DNA of 64,000 nt, taken from the NCBI GenBank assembly GCA_964482235.1, contig CAYZWU010000026.1:9220-73219 (forward strand). Reading direction: 5' to 3'. Below the pieces are notes generated by a model, which worked only from the letters and a program-made list of their open reading frames with translations, did not search any database and was not told where the DNA came from. This document shows, one piece after another, positions 9,166 to 18,901 of the stretch; position 1 is the stretch's first letter, and each line of letters opens with the position of its first letter. Source of the DNA: CAYZWU01 sp964482235 (GTDB taxonomy: Bacteria > Planctomycetota > B15-G4 > CAYZWU01). The position numbers and the translations under genes are program-made.

Positions 9166-10287
9166 TCAGGCTTGCTGTCGCCGCAGGCAGGGAGGCAGTG
9201 TTTGCACTTCTTCGGGATTGAGCGGCCCGTCAGCCATGCACTCCACCGGATCGCAGCAGGTGTGGCAGACCCGTTTGAAGGTTCTGAATCCTTGGAGCTC
9301 CACGTGGGAGGAGAGGAATCCGTCGCGTTCCGGCTCCTCCTTCAGGAGATCGGTACTGAGGTACTTCTTGTTATCGTCGGGAAAGACCGTGGCCACTACC
9401 GCGTCCGAGCCGAGCTCGTTTTGAACTTTGAGGGCGCCAAGGAAGTTGGCTCCCGATGAGATGCCTATTCCGAGGCCGAGCTGGCCCGCCAGCTTCTGGG
9501 CCATGAGGATCGCGTCCCCGTCATCAACGCTGACCACGCCGTCGAGGGATTCAAGGTTCACGATGGGTGGTATGAATTCGTCCGAAATTCCCTGGATGCG
9601 ATGCTTGCCGATCTTGTGGCCGGTGGAGAGTGTGGGGGAGTTGGCCGGCTCGAGGGGGAAGAGTTTTATTGTGGGATGCTTCTCCTTGAGGAAGCGCCCC
9701 GCACCCATGATCGTGCCGCCCGTGCCCACCCCGGCGACAAAGGCATCAGGCTTCAGCGAGTGGAACCTGAGCTGCCACCAGATTTCCGGCCCCGTCGTCT
9801 GGTAGTGCGCCTCCATGTTGCTCTCGTTCGAGAACTGCCTGGGAAGGAACGCCCCCGGATTTCCGGCCGCCAATTCTTCCGCGCGCTTGATGCTGCCCAG
9901 GAAACCGCCCTCTTCCTTGCTCACGAGGTTGATCTTTGCGCCCAGGCTCTGGATCAGTTCGATCCTCTCGCGGCTCATCCAATCCGGCATGAAGATGACC
10001 ACGTTGTGCCCCAGGGCCCGGCCGATGCCTGCGAATGAGATGCCCGTGTTGCCGCTTGTGGCTTCAACGATCACTCCGTCAGGTGCGAGGGAGCCGCCGA
10101 TGTAGGCATCCCTCACGATGTGCAGTGCCATGCGGTCCTTGATGCTTCCCGTCATGTTGAGGTTTTCTGCCTTTGCATAAAGCAAACGCTTCCGGCCGAG
10201 ATAGTTGAATTCGATGGCCAGTAGAGGTGTATTTCCGATCAAATGCTTGAGTCCGCAAAGACGATGCTCGATGGGCATTCCATCCAT
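9166..10287 (-). CDS. cysteine synthase-like PLP enzyme with Cys-rich tail
   Basis: About 373 residues from the ATG at 10287, which has GGAG 9 nt upstream; an upstream ATG at 10371 adds 28 residues with a poorer site. It is a fold-type II PLP enzyme of the cysteine synthase/cystathionine beta-synthase family. The PLP lysine is Lys50 in NMTGSIKDRMA, the substrate loop is EATSGNTGISFAG, and the phosphate-binding loop is GVGTGGTIMG. Family activity is O-acetylserine (or related) sulfhydrylation with sulfide. The C-terminus is unusual: after the catalytic domain come CHTCCDPVEC and a final PPC, at least five Cys in 30 residues, suggesting a metal or persulfide site. It ends 62 bp from the convergent gene at 7554-9104, with no obvious operon partner. 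Confidence 0.82.
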   Translation of the reverse strand: MDGMPIEHRLCGLKHLIGNTPLLAIEFNYLGRKRLLYAKAENLNMTGSIKDRMALHIVRDAYIGGSLAPDGVIVEATSGNTGISFAGIGRALGHNVVIFMPDWMSRERIELIQSLGAKINLVSKEEGGFLGSIKRAEELAAGNPGAFLPRQFSNESNMEAHYQTTGPEIWWQLRFHSLKPDAFVAGVGTGGTIMGAGRFLKEKHPTIKLFPLEPANSPTLSTGHKIGKHRIQGISDEFIPPIVNLESLDGVVSVDDGDAILMAQKLAGQLGLGIGISSGANFLGALKVQNELGSDAVVATVFPDDNKKYLSTDLLKEEPERDGFLSSHVELQGFRTFKRVCHTCCDPVECMADGPLNPEEVQTLPPCLRRQQA

Positions 10288-10707
10288 GGTTGTTGACTCC
10301 AGAGCTTTCAAAGCACGATCCGCCCACGTGAAGGCGAATCCCGGCCTTGTCGCGGAGGGTTCGGCCTTCATGTGCAGCTCGTAAACCTACAAAAGTGATA
10401 GGATTGCATATTGCACATAAATCTTGTCCTGTCCAGAGTTTCCTTTTCAGTGATATGGATTCATCTGATTGGATGTGCTCTGATCCCCCTTATCTGAACC
10501 GATATGGTTCACTTCAGCGGCTTGTCAGACGCCCAATTCAAAAAACATTGAGGCAGAGGAAGCTCGCCCGTCGCATAGTGTAGTAAAGGGACGAATTGGT
10601 CCCGCGAGTCTTTAGGTCCCGCGAACAGAGCTGTTCTGCCTCGCAATTGACTGATCAGAAGTAGTTTCGAGCTTCAGCATTGAGATGCGGGAAAAGTGGA
10701 GATCCAG
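10288..10707. other. divergent promoter region
   Basis: About 420 bp between divergent genes (less if the upstream start at 10371 is used). I see no ORF with a ribosome-binding site and no strong repeat. It presumably holds promoters for both flanking genes. Confidence 0.4.
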
Positions 10708-12738
10708 ATGAAGACCTTACGAATACTCTTGTTGACAGGTGTGCTCGTTCCACTGCTCCTTCCAGGCATCCTGTCCGCCCAGGTTGAACAGGGGACATAC
10801 GTTTTTGCCATCGAGTACAACGAAACCGTCTGCGGCTACGCGGAAATCACCGTGTCGAAGGAAGAGATGAACGGCGAGCCGGCCATCAAGCTGAAACATG
10901 AAGTGCTCATGATGCGCGCCGCCCTCGGCAGCGAGTTCAAGACAACGCTCGACCTGACGTATCACATCGACCCGAAGACCGGCCGGTTCACGTACCACGA
11001 CAGCAATATTAAATCGGGCGACGTCGAGATGGGATCCAAGGTCGTTGTCGAAGGAAACAAGGTCGTCCTCTCCTCCACGCTCGACGACAAGGAAACGGTG
11101 GTGGAGCTTTCGGAGGGCGTCATTCTCGAGAACACGCTGTTCTTTCCGCACATCGTGAAGGACCTCGTTGGCCAAGGGATGGAGAAGAAGACCTACGACA
11201 TCCTCGAGGTGCGCGAGTGGGAAATACAGAAGACGACGTGCACAAAGGTCGGCACCGAGACGCTGGAACTCGCTGGAAGGACTTTCGAGACCGTCATCGT
11301 GGACCGCATGTCGCTTGCCACGGGCATCAAGGTGAGGGTCTGGGTCGATGTCGAAGCGGGTATCGTCGTCCGGACGAACCTTCCGAACGGCATGGTCTCC
11401 CGCCTCGCCGATCCCTCGGTCAAGAAGAAGGTCCAGCTGGTGAACATCGATTCGACCATCCTCACCAGGACCAACGTGAAGATCGCCGACATCCACGGTA
11501 TCAGCTACATGAAGGTGAAGGCCGTCATGGAGCCCTCGGGACTCCGGGTCACTCCCGAGAGCCTGAACGTGCCGGGACAACGCTTCGAGGGGACGGTTAA
11601 GGACAACCTCATCGAGGGCGTCTTCGAGATCGAGCATCCCCGTTACGAGGGAAAGGGCGCGCCGGGTTATCCGCCGAGCATTGAGGACGAGTCCCTCAAA
11701 GGGTTCCTCGATCCCGAGGAGTTCATCGAGTCGGACGACCCCGTGCTCATCGAGAAGGCGCGGAAGATAGCCGAGGGATCGAAAGACTCCTGGGTTGCTT
11801 CAGTTCGATTCAGCCGCTGGGTGGCCGAGAACATCGCCTATGAGATTCCCGGGGGGATGACGGCACGCAGGACATACGACCTGCGTAAAGGCGAGTGCGG
11901 CGCCCATTCGATCCTTCTCGCCGCTTTCTGCCGGAGCGTGGGGATCCCCGCGCGCGTGGTCTGGGGCTGCATGTACATACCGAACATGGGAGGGGCATTC
12001 GGCCAGCACGCCTGGACCGAGATCTGGATGGGCGAGGCCGGCTGGATCCCTGTGGATTCCACCGCCTACGAGGCTGACTTCGTCGATTCCGGCCACATTC
12101 GCGTCGGCCTCCTCGAGTCCATGACCACGGCCATCAACACGAAATCCATGGAGATCCTCGACCATCGGATCGGTTCGGGGCAGGGCGCGGGAGCCGACGC
12201 GGCGGCGGTCAAGAAGTACGAGGCATATGTAGGGGAGTACCTCGCCCAGGGAGGACTCACTATCAAGGTGCTTGTCCGGGATGGAGGCCTCTGCGCCGAT
12301 ATCCGCGGCCAGGTCATTCCCATGATGGATCCGGACAAGAAGGGGAGATGGGTCTGCCAGCTGACCAGCAGGCTTTTCTTCGTCTTCAACCGAAGCGAGA
12401 AGGATTCGGTCACCGAGATGGTCATACATGAGATCATCCAGCTGAACCGAAAGTCCGATCCGAAGGAGATCCAGGAAGGCGTTCCGGCGGAGATCGTTCC
12501 CTTGCTGGGCGGCTACGAGCTCCCGCGGCCCAAGGCCGAGTTCACCGTGCTCTGGGACGACGGGCAATTGGCGATCAACAATCCCCTCGAGAAGAGAATA
12601 GTCCATTTCGATCCTCCCGACGAGGAGGGATGGCGACTCGATGAGTATGGACGACATTCGATTTTCTTCGAGATGGATGACAACGGCAAACCTGTCGTCC
12701 TTCTGCTGAACACGGCGAATTCGTGCTCTCGCAAATGA
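10708..12738 (+). CDS. secreted transglutaminase-like protein
   Basis: About 676 residues. The ATG at 10708 follows a GGAG; a GTG 12 nt upstream overlaps that site and is less likely. Signal peptide: MKTLRILLLTGVLVPLLLPGILSAQ. The first ~300 residues are beta-rich and of unknown function. The transglutaminase-like core has its expected triad: Cys397 (RKGECGAHS), His434 (GQHAWTEIW) and Asp450 (WIPVDSTA), with the family sequence LAAFCRSVGIPARVVWG. The C-terminal ~220 residues are not recognised. Bacterial members act as proteases, amidases or cross-linkers. Location outside the cytoplasm is inferred from the signal peptide. It stands alone, convergent with the kinase gene ending at 12811. Confidence 0.78.
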   Translation: MKTLRILLLTGVLVPLLLPGILSAQVEQGTYVFAIEYNETVCGYAEITVSKEEMNGEPAIKLKHEVLMMRAALGSEFKTTLDLTYHIDPKTGRFTYHDSNIKSGDVEMGSKVVVEGNKVVLSSTLDDKETVVELSEGVILENTLFFPHIVKDLVGQGMEKKTYDILEVREWEIQKTTCTKVGTETLELAGRTFETVIVDRMSLATGIKVRVWVDVEAGIVVRTNLPNGMVSRLADPSVKKKVQLVNIDSTILTRTNVKIADIHGISYMKVKAVMEPSGLRVTPESLNVPGQRFEGTVKDNLIEGVFEIEHPRYEGKGAPGYPPSIEDESLKGFLDPEEFIESDDPVLIEKARKIAEGSKDSWVASVRFSRWVAENIAYEIPGGMTARRTYDLRKGECGAHSILLAAFCRSVGIPARVVWGCMYIPNMGGAFGQHAWTEIWMGEAGWIPVDSTAYEADFVDSGHIRVGLLESMTTAINTKSMEILDHRIGSGQGAGADAAAVKKYEAYVGEYLAQGGLTIKVLVRDGGLCADIRGQVIPMMDPDKKGRWVCQLTSRLFFVFNRSEKDSVTEMVIHEIIQLNRKSDPKEIQEGVPAEIVPLLGGYELPRPKAEFTVLWDDGQLAINNPLEKRIVHFDPPDEEGWRLDEYGRHSIFFEMDDNGKPVVLLLNTANSCSRK

Positions 12739-12810
12739 CGGCAAAATGTCGGCTCCGTATCCGAGGGATGGATGACCCAGTTCAAGGTGAACAGAGCGTC
12801 CCGCTCCTTC

Positions 12811-15459
12811 TCACTTGGCCTTACCCGGCGGGGGGTGAATTCTAGCCGAGCTCAGCCTCCCCAGGGCTCCTTCAAGGCGCTCCCTGAATGAAACCGTTCT
12901 GGGGTCTTCTTCTCCCAGGCAATCGGAGCAGGCTTCCGCCGTGGTGGAGTAGATCTCCACCGCTTCCGGGAATTTCCCCTGGTCCTCGAGAAGGGCGGCC
13001 AGGTTCTTCGATATCGTGATCGTTGTCGAGTGAACAGCGCCCAGCGCGCTCCGGGAGGTCTCGATCGCTTCCTCGAGAAGCAGCTCGGCATCGGGGAGCC
13101 TTTCAAGATCGATGAGCACGAGAGCAAGCCCGTTCATGGACATCAAGGTCTGAGGGTGCCTCTCGCCGAGGATCCGGCGGCGGCTTTCAAGAACGCTGCT
13201 GTGCATCGAGTAGGCCTCGGACAACCTTCCGCGGCTCCTGAGCACGGATGCCAGCCCATACATCGCGGCAAGCGTGCTGCGATGATCCGCCCCGTGAGCT
13301 TGCTGAAGGATGCCAAGGATATCCCGCTGGATCGTCTCCGCTTCATCGAGCTTTCCGGCGCGCACCAGCACAGAGGCCAGGTTGCCCATCGTGCCGAAGG
13401 TGTGACTGTGTCCTTCGCCCAGAACACGCTTCTGAATGGCCACAACCTTCCGGAAGAGATCCTCCGCTTCGGAGAGCCTGCTCCTCTCCTTGAGAAGAAG
13501 AGCCAGGCTGTTCATGGTCATGAGCGTGCTCGGATGCTCTTCTCCCAGCATCTTCCTCTTCCCCGCCAGCGCTTCCCGGAAGAGAGGCTCGGCCTCGGAG
13601 AGCTTGCCCTGGTTCCGCAGCAGAACAGCAAGGTTGTTCATCGACTTGAGCGTGCTCTTGTGCCCCTCGCCGAGAACGCGGCGCTGAATCGCCAGCACCT
13701 CGCGATGGATCGCCTCGGCTTCGGGAATTCTCCGGTTCTCCCTGAGCACGATGGAGAGGTTGTTCAGCACCCGGAGCCTGTCGGGATGTTCGTCGCCGCG
13801 GATGCGGCGGTACGCATCGGCCGCGGAGAAGAGATGCTTTTCCGCCTCGGACCAGCGCCCCAGGTCGGCCAGCACGGTGGCGAGGTTGTTCTTCACCGTA
13901 AGGGTGAGCGGGTGCTCCTCTCCGAGCAGGCGCGCGCGGATCTCCAGAGCCATGGAGAGCTGCGTTTCTGCTGCTGCGAGAATCCCGAGCCCCATGAAAG
14001 TCCTGCCCAGCGTGAAGTGCAGCGAGGCCTGGATCTCCGGCTGGCCGGCAAACGATTCGGGGATCTTCGCCGCCATCATGTCCAGCATCTCAGCCACCTT
14101 GAGATCCTTTCCCTTCTTTGCTGGATCGGGCGAAGCGAGCATCTCCCTGAAATATTGCAGGATCTTCTCCTTGTTTTCCGTTTCCCTCTCCGTCGCGGCT
14201 TTTGCCGCCATGGCGGCCTTGTACTGCCGCTCAAGCTCCCTGTTCTTTCCGGTCACCTGAACGAGGTACCAGGGTGTCAGGAAAAGCAGGGCCAGGACCG
14301 CCAGGAGAGCCACGCCGATCGCCGTGCTGACCACGGGATTCCGCTGTATCCGCTTCCTCGCTCTGGTCATGAAGCCGGCCGGCCTGGCCAGAATCGTCTC
14401 CCCCCGGAGGAGCCGCTCGATGTCTTCGGCAAGATCGTTCATGGCCTGGTAGCGGTGATCGGGTTCCTTCTCCACGGCGGTGAGGATGATCGTTTCCAGG
14501 TCTCGCGAGATCGAGGGGTTCAAGCGGCGCGGCGAGGGAGGCTCTTCCTCCAGTATCTTGCGGAACACCTGGGCCGTTGTCTCTCCGTCAAAGGGCACCC
14601 GGCCGGTGGCTGCCTGGAAGAGAGTCACGCCGAGGGAGTAGACGTCTGTCCGGGAGTCGATTTCCCGGCGTCTCGCTTTGACCTGCTCCGGCGAAGCGTA
14701 GTGGGGTGTTCCCCGAAATTCTCCCGATTGAGTCACCGCTGCCAGGTTCGACAGGCGCGCCACGCCGAAGTCCATCAGCATGGCAGAGCCCTCGGGGGTG
14801 ATCGTGATGTTCGACGGTTTCACGTCCCTGTGGATGATGCCGGCCTGGTGGGCGCAGTCGAGAGCCCGGGCGACCTGCACGATCCATTGAAGCGCCTGCC
14901 GCAGAGGGATCGTCTCTCCCCTGGACGAGGCCTCGCGCACGATGCGATCCAGCCCTCGGCCGGGCACGAGCTCCATGGCGAAGTAGCAGATCCCCTTTTC
15001 CTCGCCGCTCCCCAGGACGGTCACGATGCCGGGATGGCGCAGCCTGGCAACGGCGTCCGCCTCGCGCCGGAAACGCGTCTTCGCCTCGAGCGATCCCATC
15101 CTTTCCGGCCGGATGATCTTCAGGGCCACCCTGCGATCGAGCGACTCCTGGGTGGCGAGGTAGACGATCCCCATGCCGCCCTCTCCGAGACGGCGGATCA
15201 AGCGGAACTCCCCGACTCTGTCGAAGGGGAGGTCGGAGCCGTCTCCTTTCTCCTCAGTATCGCGAGGCTTCTTGATCCGGGCAGGCCTCTCGAGAAAGCT
15301 GCCTGCCTGGTCAAAAGCAGCGAGCAGGGATTCGACCTCGCTGCGCAGGGTGCTGTCGCCCTTGCACTCCTTCGCAACGAACGCCCTTCGCTGCGATGAA
15401 GGGCGATTCCACGCCGCATCGAAGATCCTTCTGATCCTCTCGTCCCTCTCATCCGCCAT
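12811..15459 (-). CDS. membrane Ser/Thr protein kinase with TPR C-terminus
   Basis: 882 residues. An N-terminal segment of about 80 residues precedes a Hanks-type kinase domain (about 83-355) with the Gly-rich loop LGEGGMGIVY, the VAIK-type lysine in RVALKII, the catalytic loop HRDVKPSN, DFG in MDFGVARL, and APE-like YASPEQ. One transmembrane helix follows (IGVALLAVLALLFLTPWYL, about residue 380). The C-terminal half consists of about nine tetratricopeptide repeats of the kinesin-light-chain type (LGEEHPxTLxxMNNLA...). The start codon overlaps the end of the ECF sigma gene by 11 nt, so the two are co-transcribed and probably coupled. Such ECF/kinase pairs are common in planctomycetes and are thought to transmit surface signals to the sigma factor. 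Confidence 0.92.
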   Translation of the reverse strand: MADERDERIRRIFDAAWNRPSSQRRAFVAKECKGDSTLRSEVESLLAAFDQAGSFLERPARIKKPRDTEEKGDGSDLPFDRVGEFRLIRRLGEGGMGIVYLATQESLDRRVALKIIRPERMGSLEAKTRFRREADAVARLRHPGIVTVLGSGEEKGICYFAMELVPGRGLDRIVREASSRGETIPLRQALQWIVQVARALDCAHQAGIIHRDVKPSNITITPEGSAMLMDFGVARLSNLAAVTQSGEFRGTPHYASPEQVKARRREIDSRTDVYSLGVTLFQAATGRVPFDGETTAQVFRKILEEEPPSPRRLNPSISRDLETIILTAVEKEPDHRYQAMNDLAEDIERLLRGETILARPAGFMTRARKRIQRNPVVSTAIGVALLAVLALLFLTPWYLVQVTGKNRELERQYKAAMAAKAATERETENKEKILQYFREMLASPDPAKKGKDLKVAEMLDMMAAKIPESFAGQPEIQASLHFTLGRTFMGLGILAAAETQLSMALEIRARLLGEEHPLTLTVKNNLATVLADLGRWSEAEKHLFSAADAYRRIRGDEHPDRLRVLNNLSIVLRENRRIPEAEAIHREVLAIQRRVLGEGHKSTLKSMNNLAVLLRNQGKLSEAEPLFREALAGKRKMLGEEHPSTLMTMNSLALLLKERSRLSEAEDLFRKVVAIQKRVLGEGHSHTFGTMGNLASVLVRAGKLDEAETIQRDILGILQQAHGADHRSTLAAMYGLASVLRSRGRLSEAYSMHSSVLESRRRILGERHPQTLMSMNGLALVLIDLERLPDAELLLEEAIETSRSALGAVHSTTITISKNLAALLEDQGKFPEAVEIYSTTAEACSDCLGEEDPRTVSFRERLEGALGRLSSARIHPPPGKAK

Positions 15460-16102
15460 CGTGCCTGATCCTGTTCATTTCCCGGAAAAGCCAGGCCTTG
15501 GCAAAAGCCCAGTCGTTCTTGACTGTTCCCTTGGAGACATGGAGCTCCCGCGCCGTCTCCTGCAGGGTGAGCCCGCCGAAGAGGTGAAGATCGAGAACCC
15601 GGCGAACCCGTTCGTGGTTTTCCTGAACATCGAGCCTGTTCAGCGCCTCGTCCAGGAGAGCGAGCTGCTCCAGAAGCTCCACACCCTGGTCAGACCGTTC
15701 TGATGGTTCGTTGCCCGTATCGAGCGCCACACGGTCGCGGTGTCCGCCTCTCTTGAGAGTCTTCCGGCGGCGGGATTCGTTCACCAGGATGTGTTGAATG
15801 ATCCTGGATGCCGCATTGAAGAAGTGGGTCCTGTTCTCCCAGCGCAGCCCGCCTTTCTGCGCAACAGCCAGGAAGAGCTCGTTGACGAGTGCAGTCGCCT
15901 GGAGGAGATGGTCGCCGCGCTCCCTCCGCATGGAGGCGCAGGCGAGGTCGTGAAGTTGACTGTAAACCACTGAGAAAAGCTGGTTTCGGGCAAGGTCATC
16001 GCCGGAGCAGACTGCTGCGAGCAGGGCTGTCACATCCTCGGGGCGGGTTGATCGTTCTTCCTGCCCGCACACAGCCTGGTTGTTCTCTCCTAGCATTACC
16101 AT
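15449..16102 (-). CDS. ECF sigma factor (planctomycete/kinase-linked type)
   Basis: 217 residues. Sigma-70 region 2 (QLHDLACASMRRE..., HLLQATALVNELFLAVAQK, WENRTHFFNAASRIIQHILV) and region 4 (LFGGLTLQETARELHVSKGTVKNDW) are both present. The HxLQATALVNE signature is characteristic of ECF groups that sit beside Ser/Thr kinases instead of anti-sigma factors. There is no anti-sigma gene here; the downstream overlapping kinase is the obvious regulator. The start may be the ATG at 16102 or one at 16096; neither has a strong ribosome-binding site. Confidence 0.9.
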   Translation of the reverse strand: MVMLGENNQAVCGQEERSTRPEDVTALLAAVCSGDDLARNQLFSVVYSQLHDLACASMRRERGDHLLQATALVNELFLAVAQKGGLRWENRTHFFNAASRIIQHILVNESRRRKTLKRGGHRDRVALDTGNEPSERSDQGVELLEQLALLDEALNRLDVQENHERVRRVLDLHLFGGLTLQETARELHVSKGTVKNDWAFAKAWLFREMNRIRHDGG

Positions 16103-16331
16103 GGCGCACCACTAACTCATTTCCGCCGCCGGTCAATGAGAGGCCAGACGGCACACCCCCGCCATCTTCCGGAACGACATTCCATCACGGTTTTTTCATT
16201 TTTTTTGAAGGAATCCCTTGGCCCTTTTTCCCGCCTTCGCGCAGAGCCCTGTAGAGGTCGGCCCGAGTTAGAGTCACGCGGAAAGCGGACAGGGGCCGAT
16301 CGAGACTTGTTCTTCGAGAAAGGAGAGAGCC

Positions 16332-17597
16332 ATGAACGGTTCAATAAGAGTGTTCCTTTTCCTTGTGATGTTGCTCGGATCGAGTGTTCCCGCACTCGGG
16401 CAATACTACGTGCGAGGTCTGGCGCCCGACTGGAACCAGCCCCTCGACTATCCCGACTCCTTCGACATGAGAGGCCCCATGGCCGGCGACTGGTACTGGG
16501 ACGCCTGGTGCGCTCCAGCCGCGGCATCCGGTCTGATCGGTCACTGGGAGGATGTGAGAAACCGGAACGGTCTGTCCGACGGATCGGCTGACGGCAATCA
16601 ATCAATTCCATTCGGCTATCGAGGTCCGAGATGGGGCATGGGGCCGGGATGGCACGATTACTGTGCAGACGGCCTTTCCACCGGGTGGGGGGGGCATCCG
16701 ATGCGCGGCTTCCGCCCTGTCGATGACCTCGGCGTCTATCTGGACACCCAGGGGCACATGTCGGGAATCTATCACGGTGGGACGTACTACAAGGACATGG
16801 CGCCGGGATTGAACGCTTTCTTTACCGCCGTCGGCACGGGCGGAGCCCAGCCCGCCCAGAACATGACAGCCGCCACCTGGGGGATCGATCCGGCATTCGG
16901 AGGATTGCCCGAGCAGATGCTGATCAGCTTGCTCAAGTGGGAAGTGGACTGCAACCGGACCGCCATCGCCCATTTCAGGCACTGGAACCTCAATCCCGTG
17001 GGCCCGCCTGCCAATCCGGGAACGGGCAACGAGATCGACGAGTACGAGTTCGAGATCGAGGAGTATGAGTTCGACGACTGGACCCCCTATGGGATGCACG
17101 ACGAGGAGTGGAACGACGTGGAGGGAGAGGATGGGATGGGGCATGCCGTCCTTGTGGTCGGCTACATGCTCGACAGCATGGGGGCTTTGACGCACCTGCT
17201 CGTGCACGACAACTACCCGGCCACGGCGCGCAACGTGCAGGTGCCGGTGGGGCCCGAGCTGGTCGCCATCACGATCGTTCAGGGATTCAACCTCGAGATC
17301 ATGAATCCTCTGACGGCCGGCGCCACCGGAATCTTCGAGGTGACGGGCGGGGGGGGCAACTCGACCACCTGGCTTGCCTACAGCCTCAAAGGGACCGGCT
17401 CGACGTGGATTCCCACGCTGGGCCTCTTTCTCGATCTTCAGAGTCCCAAGCAGGCAGGCGGTGTCGTGACCACGGACAATATCGGGTACACCTGGTGGAG
17501 CCTGCCGATCCCACTCGCAGCAAAGGGCAGGACCGTCTGGTTCCAGGCGGCCCAGATCGGACTGAAATCCAATGTGATCTGCACGGTAATCCAGTGA
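16332..17597 (+). CDS. secreted C39-like (papain-fold) protein with a planctomycete-type C-terminal domain
   Basis: 421 residues, ATG preceded by AAAGGAGAG. Signal peptide MNGSIRVFLFLVMLLGSSVPALG. A papain/C39-like arrangement is visible: Cys60 in WDAWCAPAAASG, His271 in GMGHAVLVVGY, and Asp293/Asn294 in VHDNYPA. The spacing between Cys and His is long and no ABC transporter is near, so this is not a classical bacteriocin-processing peptidase. Whether it is active is unknown. The last ~95 residues (from GATGIFEVTGGGG through GTGSTWIPTLGL and GRTVWFQAAQ) form a tail of a kind I associate with many unrelated exported planctomycete proteins. A strong hairpin follows the stop. Confidence 0.62.
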   Translation: MNGSIRVFLFLVMLLGSSVPALGQYYVRGLAPDWNQPLDYPDSFDMRGPMAGDWYWDAWCAPAAASGLIGHWEDVRNRNGLSDGSADGNQSIPFGYRGPRWGMGPGWHDYCADGLSTGWGGHPMRGFRPVDDLGVYLDTQGHMSGIYHGGTYYKDMAPGLNAFFTAVGTGGAQPAQNMTAATWGIDPAFGGLPEQMLISLLKWEVDCNRTAIAHFRHWNLNPVGPPANPGTGNEIDEYEFEIEEYEFDDWTPYGMHDEEWNDVEGEDGMGHAVLVVGYMLDSMGALTHLLVHDNYPATARNVQVPVGPELVAITIVQGFNLEIMNPLTAGATGIFEVTGGGGNSTTWLAYSLKGTGSTWIPTLGLFLDLQSPKQAGGVVTTDNIGYTWWSLPIPLAAKGRTVWFQAAQIGLKSNVICTVIQ

Positions 17598-17613
17598 ATC
17601 ACATGAAAACGTA

Positions 17614-17654
17614 ACAGCCCCATCCTCGTCCGATTCTCCGGAGGGTGGGGCTGT
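17614..17654. terminator. 13-bp hairpin downstream of the C39-like gene
   Basis: The arms 17614-17626 and 17642-17654 pair over 13 positions with one G-U wobble and a 15-nt loop. On the plus strand there is no following T-run. On the minus strand the stem is followed by a short T-rich stretch (TACGTTTTC). It starts 17 nt after the stop at 17597, so it most likely ends that transcript. Confidence 0.5.
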
Positions 17655-17852
17655 GCCTATGGCTGAAAAACGAACCTCCTTCTTTGATGGGAATGTTGAC
17701 CGGACTTTGGCGTCCAAATGAAGGGCGGATTCTTCTGGAATCCAAAGATACCCCGCAGTCTGCGGCTATCATCGTGTCCTCCAGGGCAGGAGAGTCTTGA
17801 TGCAGGGATAATGAAGCACCGCAGGTGAAGCAGAAGCAAAGGAGCCAGGCAT

Positions 17853-18842
17853 ATGCAAATGCGCGTCAACATTCGAAAAACCAAGGCGGCTGTCTGGCTG
17901 ATGAACGTCATGGCTTTTTTCATGATCTTCTCCCTCTTCATCACGATCTACCAGAAGGCCACGGCCGGTGAATACCACTCCAGGCCGTCCGCCGACTTTC
18001 GCGAGAGGCTTCTCGTCGATGTAACCGGTGATGACAAGAAGCCGGAACGGGCCGGTCCTTTTGACAGATACCGTGCCATTTGGACGGCCGTCATCGACGG
18101 AAGCCCTCTCATAAACGGAACGGCTTCCGGTCCGAAAATCCCTGAAGAGCCTGTCAGGGATCCGGTGGCTCAGGTTCTCGAGGTGACCCTGATCGTCGGC
18201 ACTTCCAGGGATTCGGATGCCCGGTGCGCCCGTATCAAGTACCTGAAAACGACGAGCGAACAGAAGGAGCTGTTCTGCGAGTACTTCACAGAGGAAGGCG
18301 AGTCCCTGAAACCGCCCTTCAACGACGATCCGTACTTCGGCAGGCTGCTCAGGATCGAGCCCGAGCGGGTTGTTTTCTCGTGGCTGTCCGAGGAGGTGGA
18401 GCTGGAACCCAGAAAGATCGGCTCCGCGACGTACGAAACGGTGATGGCAACCGCGACGTCGAGCCCTCTCAAGGAGTACCTGGGCAGGCCTCCTGAAGAA
18501 ACCCTTCTTGTCGATGAGAACACGTGGGCTCTTTCCAGCAAGGAATACCGCGAGATCACGCAGAACCACGAAGAGCTCCTGAACGAGGTCGCTGTCGCCG
18601 AGATTCGCAACCCGGAGACAGGAAAGAAAACCGTCGAGCTCACTGCCGTCGAGGAGGATTCACTCGCCTACAGGAGAGGATTCCGGAAGGGCGACAGGCT
18701 CAGGTCGATCAACGGATTTCCCGTGAGCACGAAAGCGGGAGCCGTCAAGTACCTGGAAGGCAATCCCGATCTCGGCATCTATGTCGTCGAGGTGGAACGA
18801 ATGGGGCGGATCGTTGATCTCAGCTATGTTTGCGGCAAGTAG
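17853..18842 (+). CDS. membrane-anchored PDZ protein, GspC-like layout
   Basis: 329 residues; the ATG follows AAAGGAG at good spacing. A short cytoplasmic N-terminus (with KTK) precedes one transmembrane segment (VWLMNVMAFFMIFSLFITIY, about 14-34). A periplasmic region follows, and a C-terminal PDZ domain (about 240-328) contains the usual SLAYRRGFRKGDRLRSINGFPV core. This order, one helix plus a periplasmic linker and terminal PDZ, is that of the type II secretion protein GspC, and residues 85-150 could be an HR-like domain. No other gsp gene is in the window, so either the rest lies elsewhere or this is a different PDZ anchor. The family assignment is inferred from layout. Confidence 0.55.
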   Translation: MQMRVNIRKTKAAVWLMNVMAFFMIFSLFITIYQKATAGEYHSRPSADFRERLLVDVTGDDKKPERAGPFDRYRAIWTAVIDGSPLINGTASGPKIPEEPVRDPVAQVLEVTLIVGTSRDSDARCARIKYLKTTSEQKELFCEYFTEEGESLKPPFNDDPYFGRLLRIEPERVVFSWLSEEVELEPRKIGSATYETVMATATSSPLKEYLGRPPEETLLVDENTWALSSKEYREITQNHEELLNEVAVAEIRNPETGKKTVELTAVEEDSLAYRRGFRKGDRLRSINGFPVSTKAGAVKYLEGNPDLGIYVVEVERMGRIVDLSYVCGK

Positions 18843-18901
18843 GCCGCTGTCCTGATATGTCGGGTTTTAAAAAATCGGCTGGAACCTCTTATTATCCGGG
18901 A

